DNA of 64,000 nt, from the NCBI GenBank assembly GCA_947598205.1, contig CANQFB010000001.1, positions 125,266-189,265 on the forward strand, read 5' to 3'. Position numbers and translations under genes: made by a program. A model generated the notes under the pieces. That model was not told the DNA's origin. It ran no database searches and saw only the letters and a list, made by a program, of their open reading frames with translations. The stretch comes from an uncultured Clostridia bacterium. GTDB lineage: Bacteria; Bacillota; Clostridia; Christensenellales; Borkfalkiaceae. This document shows positions 42,990 to 51,666 of this stretch, piece after piece (the first letter of the stretch is position 1; the number at the start of each line of letters is the position of its first letter).

Positions 42990-43730
42990 ATGAGCGGTCA
43001 TAGCAAATGGCATAATATACAGGCAAAAAAGGGTAAGGCGGACGCCGCAAGAGGGCGGCTCTTCACCAAGATCGGCAAGGAGATCGCCGTCGCCGCCAAG
43101 GGCAACCCCAACCCTTCGACCAACTCCAAACTCGCCGACGTCATCGCAAAGGCGAAGGCGGCAAACATGCCCAACGATAATATCGAGCGCGCCATCAAAC
43201 GCGCCGCGGGCGAACTCGCGGGCAAGGATTTCAAAGAGCTCACCTACGAAGGCTACGGCGTGGGCGGTTCGGCCGTCATCATCACGACGCTCACCGATAA
43301 CATCAACCGTACGGCTGGGGACATCCGCGCGATCATGTCGAAGTGCGGAGGCGCGCTCGGCACGACGGGCAGTGTCTCTTATATGTTCGAGAACAAGGGA
43401 CTTATCGTCGTCGAGGCGACGCCGGGGCTCACGGAGGACGAAGTGACCGACCTCGCCATCGAAGCGGGGGCAGACGACGTTGTCGCCACGGAAGACGCCT
43501 TTGAAGTCTACACGTCTCCCGCGGCCTTTTCCGAGGCGCGCAAGATCCTCGAGGGGAAGGGTCTCTCCTTCCTTCAGGCAGAGATCACGATGATCCCGCA
43601 GAACAAGATCACGCTTGAGGGAGAGAAGCTCGAGAGCTTTTTGAAGATGCTCGATAAGCTCGAGGAAAACGACGACGTGCAGAACGTCTATCACAACGTC
43701 GATCTTCCCGAAGAGGACGAAGAGGAATAA
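42990..43730 (+). CDS. yebC: YebC/PmpR family protein, 246 aa
   Basis: Begins with the family motif GHSKWHNIQAKKGKADAARG (residues 3-22) and continues with NPSTNSKLADVIAKAKAANMPNDNIERAIKRA. Homologues were described as DNA-binding regulators; recent work also ties some to the ribosome during translation of difficult proline stretches, so the role is not fixed. AAGGAGA eight bases before ATG. Eleven bases downstream of the methyltransferase gene, hence likely one operon. Terminator at 43745. Confidence 0.94.
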   Translation: MSGHSKWHNIQAKKGKADAARGRLFTKIGKEIAVAAKGNPNPSTNSKLADVIAKAKAANMPNDNIERAIKRAAGELAGKDFKELTYEGYGVGGSAVIITTLTDNINRTAGDIRAIMSKCGGALGTTGSVSYMFENKGLIVVEATPGLTEDEVTDLAIEAGADDVVATEDAFEVYTSPAAFSEARKILEGKGLSFLQAEITMIPQNKITLEGEKLESFLKMLDKLEENDDVQNVYHNVDLPEEDEEE

Positions 43731-43744
43731 TTTCAGGAAACGAA

Positions 43745-43776
43745 AAGAAAAGACGGAGTTCGCTCCGCCTTTTTTG
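43745..43776 (+). terminator. Terminator after yebC
   Basis: AAAAGACGGAG-TTCG-CTCCGCCTTTTTT, one mismatch in the stem, good T run. Confidence 0.88.
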
Positions 43777-43881
43777 TATAGATATTTCCCTCGTTTTCGC
43801 GCCATCTTGAGCATAAACGGCCATACCATGTCCGAGAAAGACCATTTCGGAAGGTCCCCTTATGAAAGGCCTTCCCATATG

Positions 43882-43908
43882 AAAAAAAATCGGCGCAGCG
43901 CCGATTTA
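43882..43908 (-). terminator. Terminator of the zinc-ribbon Nudix gene
   Basis: AATCGGCGC and GCGCCGATT pair; the minus strand continues with eight T residues. The stem overlaps the stop codon. Confidence 0.88.
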
Positions 43909-44397
43909 CTTCTTTCTGCCGAGTTCCTGTAGGGCCGCGGCGAGGAAGAATTCCGCAGTGGAATTTTCCAGAACGAGAGAGCCCGCCTCTTCGGGGGTGC
44001 ACCACTTGGTTTCGGCGATCTCCTCGTTCAACCCGATCTCGCCCTCCTCGGCCGTAACGAGAAAGCCGAGCATGAGGATGTCTTTCGCGTCGTGATAGCG
44101 CGAACCGAGATATTTCCACTTGACGGCCGAAAGACGGGTCTCTTCCTTGAGCTCGCGGGGGATAGCCCTTTCGGCGCTCTCTCCCTTTTTGATGTAGCCG
44201 GCGAAGAGTTTGTAATGTTCGTCCTGCACATGCCGCGCGAGCAAGACCTTATTCTCCGCACGGTTTACGACGACCATCGAAACGGCCACGGGGAAGAAGG
44301 GGAATTTATACTTGCCGCACGTTTCGCAATAGGGCACGAGCCCTTCGTTCTCGAGGAAGCGAAGCCCGAGCTTGGAACCGCAATCTCTGCAAAACAT
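43906..44397 (-). CDS. Zinc-ribbon Nudix hydrolase (NudC-like), 163 aa
   Basis: An N-terminal zinc ribbon (Cys 3, 6, 24, 27: FCRDCGSKLG and YCETCGKYKF) leads into a Nudix domain, as in NADH pyrophosphatase. The Nudix box is GYIKKGESAERAIPRELKEE then TRLS: the catalytic REUXEE part is intact, but the glycine near the box end is replaced by Arg. NADH pyrophosphatases have an SQPWPFPxS motif after the box, which is not seen here, so the substrate may differ. A clear promoter and GGAGGG site precede it; a terminator overlaps its stop. Confidence 0.85.
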   Translation of the reverse strand: MFCRDCGSKLGLRFLENEGLVPYCETCGKYKFPFFPVAVSMVVVNRAENKVLLARHVQDEHYKLFAGYIKKGESAERAIPRELKEETRLSAVKWKYLGSRYHDAKDILMLGFLVTAEEGEIGLNEEIAETKWCTPEEAGSLVLENSTAEFFLAAALQELGRKK

Positions 44398-44423
44398 ATA
44401 TTTCCCTCCTATCGTTTTTCATC

Positions 44424-44452
44424 ATTTTAATCCCATTTATTGTATTTGTCAA
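44424..44452 (-). promoter_or_regulatory. Promoter of the zinc-ribbon Nudix gene
   Basis: Minus-strand TTGACA (44447-44452), 17-bp spacer, TAAAAT (44424-44429). Confidence 0.88.
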
Positions 44453-44558
44453 CCTAAAACGAAAAAATTTCACATACTTCCATACGAAAAATATATAGGA
44501 AAAAGGGGAGAGGTGCGGTAAATTTTCTCTCCGCCCGAAAGGGATGACCAAAAATTAT

Positions 44559-44587
44559 TTGACAATGCAAAACAAATCGTGTAAAAT
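44559..44587 (+). promoter_or_regulatory. Promoter of the DUF6273 surface protein gene
   Basis: TTGACA (44559-44564), 17-bp spacer, TAAAAT (44582-44587). Confidence 0.88.
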
Positions 44588-44615
44588 ATATTCATAAGTA
44601 AGCGGAGGAAACGTT

Positions 44616-47555
44616 ATGACAAAACGAAAAACGTTCGTAATTTTTATTTTTTCTCTATTGTTTGCCCTTTCGGCCCTTCTTTTTGCGGCAATGGGCGAGA
44701 AAAAAGCGTATGCTTTTTTTGAAGAACCTGCCTCCGTCTTATCGCTCGATAAGGGCGACGGGACGTTCGATCAGGCAGAACTTTCCGACCTATACGGGCT
44801 TTTGAAGACGGGGGCGGCGCAACTTTCCGATCTCGATGATTTCGCCCGAAACGATGGTGAGTTCGCAACGGGAACGGGTGCATCGGGTTTTGCGACGCAA
44901 AATATCGTCGTGGAGCTTGGGCAGAAGAAGTGGACGCCCGTGCACCTCACAAAAGATAAAGAAGGGCACACCGTTCTCACTCTCTGGCTAGCATGGACGG
45001 AGGATACACAGCCTTGGGCGGTAGCTTCTACCGACGGCTATCCGTGGAATGAAACGCCGCAGACGCAGTTCGATCCCTATCCCATGAACATGTATTCCTC
45101 GAGCTATCTGCGCGCCTATCTCAACGGCACGGACTATCTTGCCGCGCAGGGAGAGGGGGCGCTTGCAAACGGCAAGGAGGTGCAATCGGGCGATTGGGCG
45201 GTCTTTCTCTCCACCTTCGGGAACTATCTCGATACCCCCGAGGAAATTGCCTATCAGGCGAGCGAGCGCGCGATGCAGATCTTGCCAAAATATTGCACAA
45301 ACAGAGGCAATACGGCCTATGAATACGACCTTTTGAACGAAGGATATGCCGAGACGGGCCTCAACTACAATACGGCTGACGGCTTTGATTATCGCGAAAA
45401 GGCGGGCTACACCGATTGGAAGCAGGATAAGCTGTGGCTTCCCTCGCTCTCCGAGACGGGCTGGGGGAGTTGGACAGACTACGAGACGGACGCCCACGGC
45501 GTTATTTATTTCACCGACGGCGAAAAGAAGGATGCCGGCATCTGGAACACGACGTGGGAACAATGTTTTATCGGAAGGTCGCAGGCGGTGGATCTTTGGC
45601 TTCGGTCGGGGGACACGCAAAACGACATTGCGCGACCTTGTGGGGATCTCGTCTATACGTTGAGCAATACGGCGAGCTACGGTGCGATCAACGCCGCGAG
45701 AAAGCATTATGTCCGCCCCGCCATCCACCTCGACCTCACCGCGGCGGAGGGCGAAGAGCCCGATCCCAACGAGAGCGTCGGAAGGCCTTCCGCCGAGCCC
45801 TCGCAATTTGAATACGACGGGACGGAACACAGCCTCTTTATCGAAAATTACACGAAGATGAACTTCTCCCAAGTTCCCGAAGGCGCGGCCTTTGCCAACG
45901 GCAGGCTGACCGCAAAGGATGCGGGCACGTACACGCTCACCGCGACCCCGAAGGGGGGAACGTGGAAGGGAGAAGAGGGAGGAGATCCCGTCGCCATCAC
46001 CCTCAAGATCACGCCGAAACATGTCGACGTTTCGGTATCGAACGGCTTCCATGTCTTCGGGAATGCGCCCATGCCCCTCGACGCCTTCTTCCTCCGCTAC
46101 GGCAGTGGTAACGGCTACGACGTCTTTATTCAAGATGAGGGCATCAACGATCTCCAGGGCTTTTCGCCTGCATTCACCCGAAACGGGAATTCCTATCCGC
46201 TGAACAGTCAGCTTCCCGTCGGCTACTACAAAATTGTCGCCCAGAACGGCGTATATGGCAACTACGATGTAACTTTCAATTTCACCGATGAATCGCGCTA
46301 TGTGGTCTGCCCCGACGATGGGCTTGCCATTTCCGTGGGCGAGGAACTCGTCATCGACGGCACCGTCACGATTCCCTATACGGGAGAAAATGTGCATGTC
46401 AAATACGACAACAAGCCCTCGGATTGGAGATCTTCGAGCGTCTCCTATGTCGGGAGCGACGGCGTGAGCCAGAAGGGTCTTCCTATCGAAGCGGGGGAAT
46501 ACACCGTCACAGTGACGACCAACGTCGGCTCATACTCCTTCAAGCTCATCATCGTGGATAGCGGCGATCCCGTCAAGCCCGAGGAGACGCGGCTCAACAA
46601 ACGTGAAAAATACAGCGGGAAGACCGTCATCCTCTCCATTCCGCAATACGGAAAACTCAATATAGGGACGCCGACGGAAGGCTCTTCCTATGCAGACGGG
46701 ATCTTTTCCGCAAAGGATGCGGGGACGTATTCGCTCACCGTAACCCCCAAGACGGCTTGGACGGACGGCACGCAGAGCCCCGTTACCTATCAGATCGTCA
46801 TCGAACAGCGCACGCTCACCCTCACGGTGGCACAGGCGGGGCACGTCTATGGCCGCACGCCCGCCACCTTGCACTTTATCGCGGGCGGAGACGGGTTTGC
46901 CGCGGGCGAGGATCTCGAAAGTCTCGGCCTCTCCTTCGTCTTCACCCTTACAAAAGATGGGCAGACCTACCCCTTAAGCAGTGATCTTCCCGTGGGTGAA
47001 TATGCCGTCTCGGCGAAACTTGCAGAGGGGGTCTCGGCACGCAATTATATCGTGAAATGCGAAGGCGGACTTTACGTTGTTGAAAGGGTAACCTTGGACA
47101 TGGGTGCCACGAAATTCGTCATCGACGGGGAAGAGATCTCCTATTCCGCCCTCGGAAAAACATATAAGGCGCAATATGACGGAAGCGAAAAGGCGGTCTT
47201 GATCGAGGGGCTTCCTGCAGGCGTTACGGCCACTGTCGTCTATATGCGGGATGGTGTGACGCTCTCGGGCGCGCCCACCGAGGCGGGCGAATACACCGTT
47301 GAGATCTCCTTCACTTTGCAAGACGCCGAAAACTATGAGGCGCTTCCGAAACTCTCCTTTACCCTCACGGTCGAAGAGAAATCGGAGGTCGATCCCTCCG
47401 ATCCTTCCGATCCCTCCGTCGATCCCGAAGAGGAGGGAGACGGAAAGGGCAAATTCCCCGTTTGGGGATATGTCGTGATCGCCTTCGGGTCGGCGGCCGT
47501 TGTGGCGGGACTCCTCGGCGTCGTCGTCCATGCCGTGAAAAAGAAGAGAAAGTAA
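44616..47555 (+). CDS. DUF6273/Ig-like cell-surface protein, 979 aa
   Basis: Signal peptide (residues 1-33, ending near KKAYA). Residues about 90-375 resemble DUF6273, a clostridial extracellular domain (SSYLRAYLNGTDYL, KLWLPSLSETGWGSW, VDLWLRSGDTQND, and YVRPAIHLDL at its end). Four or more Ig-like/MBG-type modules follow, each with an AGTYTLTATPK or AGEYTVTV strand. A Pro-Ser-Asp linker and one C-terminal membrane segment (VWGYVVIAFGSAAVVAGLLG) with a KKKRK tail anchor the protein; there is no LPXTG. GCGGAGG supports the start. Function unknown, adhesion likely. Confidence 0.87.
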   Translation: MTKRKTFVIFIFSLLFALSALLFAAMGEKKAYAFFEEPASVLSLDKGDGTFDQAELSDLYGLLKTGAAQLSDLDDFARNDGEFATGTGASGFATQNIVVELGQKKWTPVHLTKDKEGHTVLTLWLAWTEDTQPWAVASTDGYPWNETPQTQFDPYPMNMYSSSYLRAYLNGTDYLAAQGEGALANGKEVQSGDWAVFLSTFGNYLDTPEEIAYQASERAMQILPKYCTNRGNTAYEYDLLNEGYAETGLNYNTADGFDYREKAGYTDWKQDKLWLPSLSETGWGSWTDYETDAHGVIYFTDGEKKDAGIWNTTWEQCFIGRSQAVDLWLRSGDTQNDIARPCGDLVYTLSNTASYGAINAARKHYVRPAIHLDLTAAEGEEPDPNESVGRPSAEPSQFEYDGTEHSLFIENYTKMNFSQVPEGAAFANGRLTAKDAGTYTLTATPKGGTWKGEEGGDPVAITLKITPKHVDVSVSNGFHVFGNAPMPLDAFFLRYGSGNGYDVFIQDEGINDLQGFSPAFTRNGNSYPLNSQLPVGYYKIVAQNGVYGNYDVTFNFTDESRYVVCPDDGLAISVGEELVIDGTVTIPYTGENVHVKYDNKPSDWRSSSVSYVGSDGVSQKGLPIEAGEYTVTVTTNVGSYSFKLIIVDSGDPVKPEETRLNKREKYSGKTVILSIPQYGKLNIGTPTEGSSYADGIFSAKDAGTYSLTVTPKTAWTDGTQSPVTYQIVIEQRTLTLTVAQAGHVYGRTPATLHFIAGGDGFAAGEDLESLGLSFVFTLTKDGQTYPLSSDLPVGEYAVSAKLAEGVSARNYIVKCEGGLYVVERVTLDMGATKFVIDGEEISYSALGKTYKAQYDGSEKAVLIEGLPAGVTATVVYMRDGVTLSGAPTEAGEYTVEISFTLQDAENYEALPKLSFTLTVEEKSEVDPSDPSDPSVDPEEEGDGKGKFPVWGYVVIAFGSAAVVAGLLGVVVHAVKKKRK

Positions 47556-47605
47556 GCCCACGGCACTTGTAACAAAAATATTCCTCCCGCGCTACAATGG
47601 TATGT

Positions 47606-48280
47606 ATGCGCATATGTTTTGTGACAAAGGGCACGCTCGGCGAATATTCCGAAAACTACGCGGGCGGCAAGGCGGACATCCTCTGTTTTTCCTTTCAGGC
47701 GCTCGGCGATGTGAGCTATGAGCGCGAACTCAAGGGGGAGACGAGCCTGTTTGAAGATGTCGCCGTCCTTTCCCGCGAAGAACAAAACGTCGTTATTTCG
47801 GGCTGTTTTACCAATGCCCGCGGGATCAGGAGGAAATCGGTGGTCGTCGCCGAGAGAGGGAGGATCTTGGGCGTCTCGGACATGGCGTATCGCATCGACG
47901 GCGGCGAATACCGTTGCGGTGCAGGGGTGAAGATCTACGATACGGGCGCGGGAAAACTTGGCGTCATCGTCGCGGAAGATCTCTTCTTTCCTTGCGTTGC
48001 CGAGACGCTTTCCGTCTGCGGTGCGGAACTTGCGATCTGCATCTTTGAACAGCCTGAAGGCGGGTTGGAACAGACCGTCATGCGGTCGCACGCCTTTTTA
48101 TACGGTGTGCCCGTGTGCGTGTGCGCCTATGGGTTTGCCGAGGCCGCCGACATCGGCGGGAAGCTCCGCTTTGCCTCCCCCAAGAGCCCTTGCGTCTACG
48201 ATTTCGAGCGGGAGCAGGAGTATCATCTCGTGGAAATGCGGCGGCGCGGGCTCTTCCGCAGAAAGAAGAGCGGATTTTAA
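47606..48280 (+). CDS. Nitrilase/carbon-nitrogen hydrolase-like protein, 224 aa
   Basis: The middle part fits the nitrilase fold: NARGIRRKSVVVAERGRILGVSDM (with the lysine region) and GKLGVIVAEDLFFPCVAETL, in which Asp or Cys would be the nucleophile position after GVIVAED; the normal CYD motif is not present, so catalysis is doubtful. The N-terminal catalytic Glu is also unclear. It may be a degenerate or non-enzymatic member. The mRNA is likely leaderless, since TACAAT at 47593-47598 is seven bases before ATG 47606 and no Shine-Dalgarno is present. Confidence 0.65.
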   Translation: MRICFVTKGTLGEYSENYAGGKADILCFSFQALGDVSYERELKGETSLFEDVAVLSREEQNVVISGCFTNARGIRRKSVVVAERGRILGVSDMAYRIDGGEYRCGAGVKIYDTGAGKLGVIVAEDLFFPCVAETLSVCGAELAICIFEQPEGGLEQTVMRSHAFLYGVPVCVCAYGFAEAADIGGKLRFASPKSPCVYDFEREQEYHLVEMRRRGLFRRKKSGF

Positions 48281-48283
48281 CAA

Positions 48284-48327
48284 AAAAGCGTTTTCCCTTC
48301 GGAAAGCGCCTTTTCTTTTCTGATATT
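48284..48327. terminator. Terminator between convergent genes
   Basis: GCGTTTTCC and GGAAAGCGC pair (one G-T) with T tracts on the plus side (TTTTCTTTT) and A6 on the left, so it can work both ways. Confidence 0.82.
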
Positions 48328-48339
48328 TTAATATCGTTT

Positions 48340-49209
48340 TTACTTCAGGATCCTTGCGCTGGCGATGGCGAGCGCACCGGGGCCGATATGGCAGGAGACG
48401 GAGAGAGAAAGGGGATCGACGAAGACGACGGGCACGTCGGGGAAGGCGGCTTCCACTTCCTGTTTGAAGATCATCGCCTCGGCCTCGCTATCGGTATGCG
48501 CGATATGGAGGGTCATTTCGCCCGCCTCGGCATATTCCTTGAAACGGGTGGCGAAGTCGTTCTTCATCGCCTCAATCATCACGTTCTTCGCCTGCCGCAA
48601 CGTTTGCACCTTTTTAAAGGCGTCCAACTTTTCCCCTTGGATCTGCAACACAGGCTTGATCTTGAGGATGGTCCCGATGAGGGCCGCGGCGGGGGTGAGG
48701 CGGCCGCCTTTTTTCAAATATTTCAGCGTTGCAAGCGAGATATAGATACTGCTGTCGAACTTGGTCTTCATGAGATATTCCTTGATCTCTTTTGCGCTCT
48801 TGCCGCGCTTTGCAAGTTCGATCGCATCATAGACGCTCTGCCGCTGGGTGACGGAGATGCGTTGGTTATCGACGACCTGCACCCTTCCGCCGTAATCCGC
48901 GGCGAGGCGCTCCGCCGTATGGCAAGATTCGGAAAGCCCGCTCGACATGGGAATGTGGACGATCTCACTGCCGTCTTCGAGGAGCTTGTCCCAAAGTTCT
49001 GTGACGTTCAGAGCGGCGGGTTGCGAGGTCGAGACTTGCGCGTTCGATTTCAAAAGTTCGTAGAACCCGGGTTGGGTCAGAGTGATGTCCTCAAGATATT
49101 CCTCCCCGCCGATGAGGAAGGGCATGGGGATGACGTAGATCCCGAGTTCTTTTGCTTCCGCCTGTGTGATCCCGCTGTTGGAATCGGTGACGATCTTGAC
49201 ATTTGCCAT
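48340..49209 (-). CDS. DegV family fatty-acid-binding protein, 289 aa
   Basis: Family motifs are the start VKIVTDSNSGITQAEAKELG, TSQPAALNVTELWDKL near residue 70 and HIPMSSGLSESCHTA near 95. DegV/FakB proteins bind a fatty acid and present it to FakA for phosphorylation; no fakA is in this window, so the link is from the family alone. Two starts (49215, 49209) are close; 49209 has better spacing from GGAGAG. The promoter is bracketed by two palindromes, so a repressor likely controls it. Confidence 0.92.
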   Translation of the reverse strand: MANVKIVTDSNSGITQAEAKELGIYVIPMPFLIGGEEYLEDITLTQPGFYELLKSNAQVSTSQPAALNVTELWDKLLEDGSEIVHIPMSSGLSESCHTAERLAADYGGRVQVVDNQRISVTQRQSVYDAIELAKRGKSAKEIKEYLMKTKFDSSIYISLATLKYLKKGGRLTPAAALIGTILKIKPVLQIQGEKLDAFKKVQTLRQAKNVMIEAMKNDFATRFKEYAEAGEMTLHIAHTDSEAEAMIFKQEVEAAFPDVPVVFVDPLSLSVSCHIGPGALAIASARILK

Positions 49210-49248
49210 TTTCATTTCTCTCCATAATATTCTTGCCGACATTCATTC

Positions 49249-49301
49249 ATTTTGTCAACAAAATATATTATACGCGGATTTTGTCGATTTGTCAACAAAA
49301 T
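49249..49301 (-). promoter_or_regulatory. degV promoter with two flanking palindromes
   Basis: Minus-strand TTGACA (49290-49295) and TATAAT (49267-49272), spacer 17. ATTTTGTCAACAAAAT (49249-49264) is a perfect 7-2-7 palindrome past the -10 box; ATTTGTCAACAAAAT (49287-49301) covers the -35 box. Confidence 0.82.
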
Positions 49302-49340
49302 TAAATAAATATCCGATAAAAATTTTATAATTTTTCGCCG

Positions 49341-49370
49341 TTGACAAAATCTTCGGGATTATTGTATAAT
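49341..49370 (+). promoter_or_regulatory. nfnAB promoter
   Basis: TTGACA (49341-49346), 18-bp spacer, TATAAT (49365-49370). Confidence 0.88.
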
Positions 49371-49400
49371 GTCCTCAAAAGAAAGGGGAGGAGAACGGCC

Positions 49401-50243
49401 ATGTACCGAATCCTCAAAAGAGAACAGTTGAACGCCTCCCTCGTGCGCATGGAGATCGAGGCGCCTCTTGCGGCAAGGAAGGCGCTTGCAGGGCAGTTTG
49501 TCATCCTCCGCGCCGATGAGCGCGGGGAGCGCATCCCCCTCACGATCGCGGATTTCGACCGCGAACGGGGGACGGTTTCCGTCATCTTCCAGATCGTCGG
49601 TGGCGCGACGATGGCCCTCGCCCAAAGAAGGGAGGGGGAATGCGTCGCCGACGTCGTGGGCCCGCTCGGAAATCCGACGGAAGTGGAGGGCCTTACAAAC
49701 GTGGCCGTGATCGGCGGGGGCGTTGGGTGCGCCATCGCCTATCCCGTCGCGAAGAGATTGCATGCGATGGGCGCGCGCGTCACCGCGATCGCGGGCTTCC
49801 GCACGGGCGATCTTGTCATTTTGCAGAGAGAATTTGCCGAGGTCGCAGATCGGCTCATCCTTACGACGGACGACGGAAGTTTGGGCGAAAAGGGCAACGT
49901 TTGCGTCCCTTTGAATAGGCTGCTCGAGGCGGGGGAACGTTTCGACGCCGTATTTACGGTAGGGCCTCTTCCCATGATGAAATATGTCGCGGAGGCGACG
50001 CGGCCTTACCGCCTGAAGACGATCGCGAGCATGAACCCCATCATGATCGACGGTACGGGCATGTGCGGCTGTTGCAGGCTCACGGTGGGCGGCGAGATGA
50101 AATTTGCCTGTGTGGACGGGCCCGACTTCGATGCGCATCTCATCGATTTCGGCGAGGCGATGGGGCGGCTCCGCACCTATTCCGCCTTTGAAAATATGGC
50201 GCGCGAGCGTCATTGCAACCTCTTCCAAAAGGAGGTGAAATGA
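49401..50243 (+). CDS. nfnA: NfnA-type ferredoxin-NADP reductase subunit, 280 aa
   Basis: FAD/NAD-binding protein of the dihydroorotate dehydrogenase electron-transfer (PyrK) type: FAD domain with GQFVILRADERGERIPLTI near residue 32, NAD domain with VAVIGGGVGCAIAYPVAK near 100, and a C-terminal [2Fe-2S] motif DGTGMCGCCRLTVGGEMKFAC near 215. Next to the GltD-like NfnB, it should form the cytosolic complex that couples NADH and ferredoxin to NADP reduction. It is also called sulfide dehydrogenase subunit B in some annotations. GGGGAGGAG upstream of ATG. Confidence 0.9.
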   Translation: MYRILKREQLNASLVRMEIEAPLAARKALAGQFVILRADERGERIPLTIADFDRERGTVSVIFQIVGGATMALAQRREGECVADVVGPLGNPTEVEGLTNVAVIGGGVGCAIAYPVAKRLHAMGARVTAIAGFRTGDLVILQREFAEVADRLILTTDDGSLGEKGNVCVPLNRLLEAGERFDAVFTVGPLPMMKYVAEATRPYRLKTIASMNPIMIDGTGMCGCCRLTVGGEMKFACVDGPDFDAHLIDFGEAMGRLRTYSAFENMARERHCNLFQKEVK

Positions 50244-50244
50244 G

Positions 50245-51666
50245 ATGCAAAATGTAAATATGACGGAAAAGAGGCATACCATGCCCGCAAGAGATCCTTC
50301 AGAAAGGTGCTCAAATTTTTGCGAGGTCATGCTGGGATACGATGAGGAGACGGCAATAAGCGAGGCGCGCCGCTGTTTGAATTGTAAGGCGCGCCCCTGT
50401 ATGGAGGGCTGCCCCGTCGGCGTGATGATCCCCGACTTTTTAGCTCTCGTCGCAGAGGGGAAATTTGAAGAGGCGTATGAAGTCGTCAGGCGCACCAATG
50501 CCCTTCCCGCCGTCTCGGGAAGGGTGTGCCCGCAGGAGACGCAGTGCGAAGGAAGGTGCGTGCGGGGGAAGAGGGGAGATCCCGTCGGCATCGGCTATAT
50601 CGAGCGCTTCATCGCCGACCGCCATATGCAAAAAAACGATTGCATCCCCCGAAAAACAATTTCCAACGGGCACAAGGTCGCCGTCGTCGGATCGGGCCCC
50701 GCGGGCCTCTCGTGTGCGGGGGAGCTCGCCGAGCTCGGCTATGAGGTGACCGTCTTCGAGGCGCTTCACCTCGCGGGCGGCGTACTCGTCTACGGCATTC
50801 CCGAATTCCGTCTTCCCAAAGAGATCGTTCGCCGCGAGACGGAGGAGTTGCGTGCATGCGGCGTTGAGATCGTCACGAACGCCGTCGTCGGCAGATCCTT
50901 TTCCGTGGAAGAACTCATGAAAGAGTACGGGTTCGAGGCCGTCTTCCTCGGCACGGGCGCGGGACTTCCGCGGTTCATGGGCATTCCCGGGGAGAATGCG
51001 CGGGGGGTCTTTTCCGCAAATGAATATCTGACGCGCATCAACCTCATGAAGGCGTATGAGGAAGGGGCGGAGACCCCGCTCTTTCCCGCAAGAAAGGTGG
51101 CCGTCGTCGGCGGGGGGAACGTCGCCATGGACGCCGCGCGGTGTGCAAGGCGCATGGGGGCGGAGGTGACGGTCGTCTACCGCCGTTCCGCGGCCGAGCT
51201 TCCCGCCCGCCGCGAGGAAGTCGTGCATGCCGAAGAGGAGGGAGTGCGCTTCCGCTTTTTATGCAATCCCACCGAAGTTTTGACCGACGGAGAAAATGCG
51301 GCGATCGGCCTTTGTTGCGTGGAGATGACGCTCGGCGAACCCGATGCGTCCGGCAGACGCCGCCCCAAGCCCAAGACGGGGAGTGAATTTACGCTGGAAG
51401 CCGATTGCGTCATCATGGCGCTCGGCACTTCGCCCAATCCCCTCCTCGGAAGGACGACGGACGGACTTCAGACGGGTCCGCACGGGGAGATCGGCGCCGA
51501 CGGGGCGGGGAGGACATCGCTCGAAGGCGTATTTGCGGGAGGGGACGCCGTGACGGGGTCCGCTACCGTCATTCTCGCCATGGGCGCGGGCAGAAGGGCC
51601 GCGAAGGCCATCGACGAATATATCCGCCGTCAAGCGTGCCATTCCGAGCCCCGCAGGGGCGAGTAA
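50245..51666 (+). CDS. nfnB: NfnB / GltD-like NADPH oxidoreductase, 473 aa
   Basis: N-terminal iron-sulfur part with CLNCKARPCMEGCPVGVMIP (about residues 48-67) and CPQETQCEGRCVRG near 95, then the first FAD-binding motif AVVGSGPAGLSCAGELAELG near 149 and the NADP-binding motif VAVVGGGNVAMDAARCARRMG near 286. This is the layout of glutamate-synthase small-subunit-like proteins; with NfnA next to it the electron-bifurcating complex is the best call. The last residues (QACHSEPRRGE) are encoded by an intergenic repeat that has run into the gene end. Confidence 0.92.
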   Translation: MQNVNMTEKRHTMPARDPSERCSNFCEVMLGYDEETAISEARRCLNCKARPCMEGCPVGVMIPDFLALVAEGKFEEAYEVVRRTNALPAVSGRVCPQETQCEGRCVRGKRGDPVGIGYIERFIADRHMQKNDCIPRKTISNGHKVAVVGSGPAGLSCAGELAELGYEVTVFEALHLAGGVLVYGIPEFRLPKEIVRRETEELRACGVEIVTNAVVGRSFSVEELMKEYGFEAVFLGTGAGLPRFMGIPGENARGVFSANEYLTRINLMKAYEEGAETPLFPARKVAVVGGGNVAMDAARCARRMGAEVTVVYRRSAAELPARREEVVHAEEEGVRFRFLCNPTEVLTDGENAAIGLCCVEMTLGEPDASGRRRPKPKTGSEFTLEADCVIMALGTSPNPLLGRTTDGLQTGPHGEIGADGAGRTSLEGVFAGGDAVTGSATVILAMGAGRRAAKAIDEYIRRQACHSEPRRGE

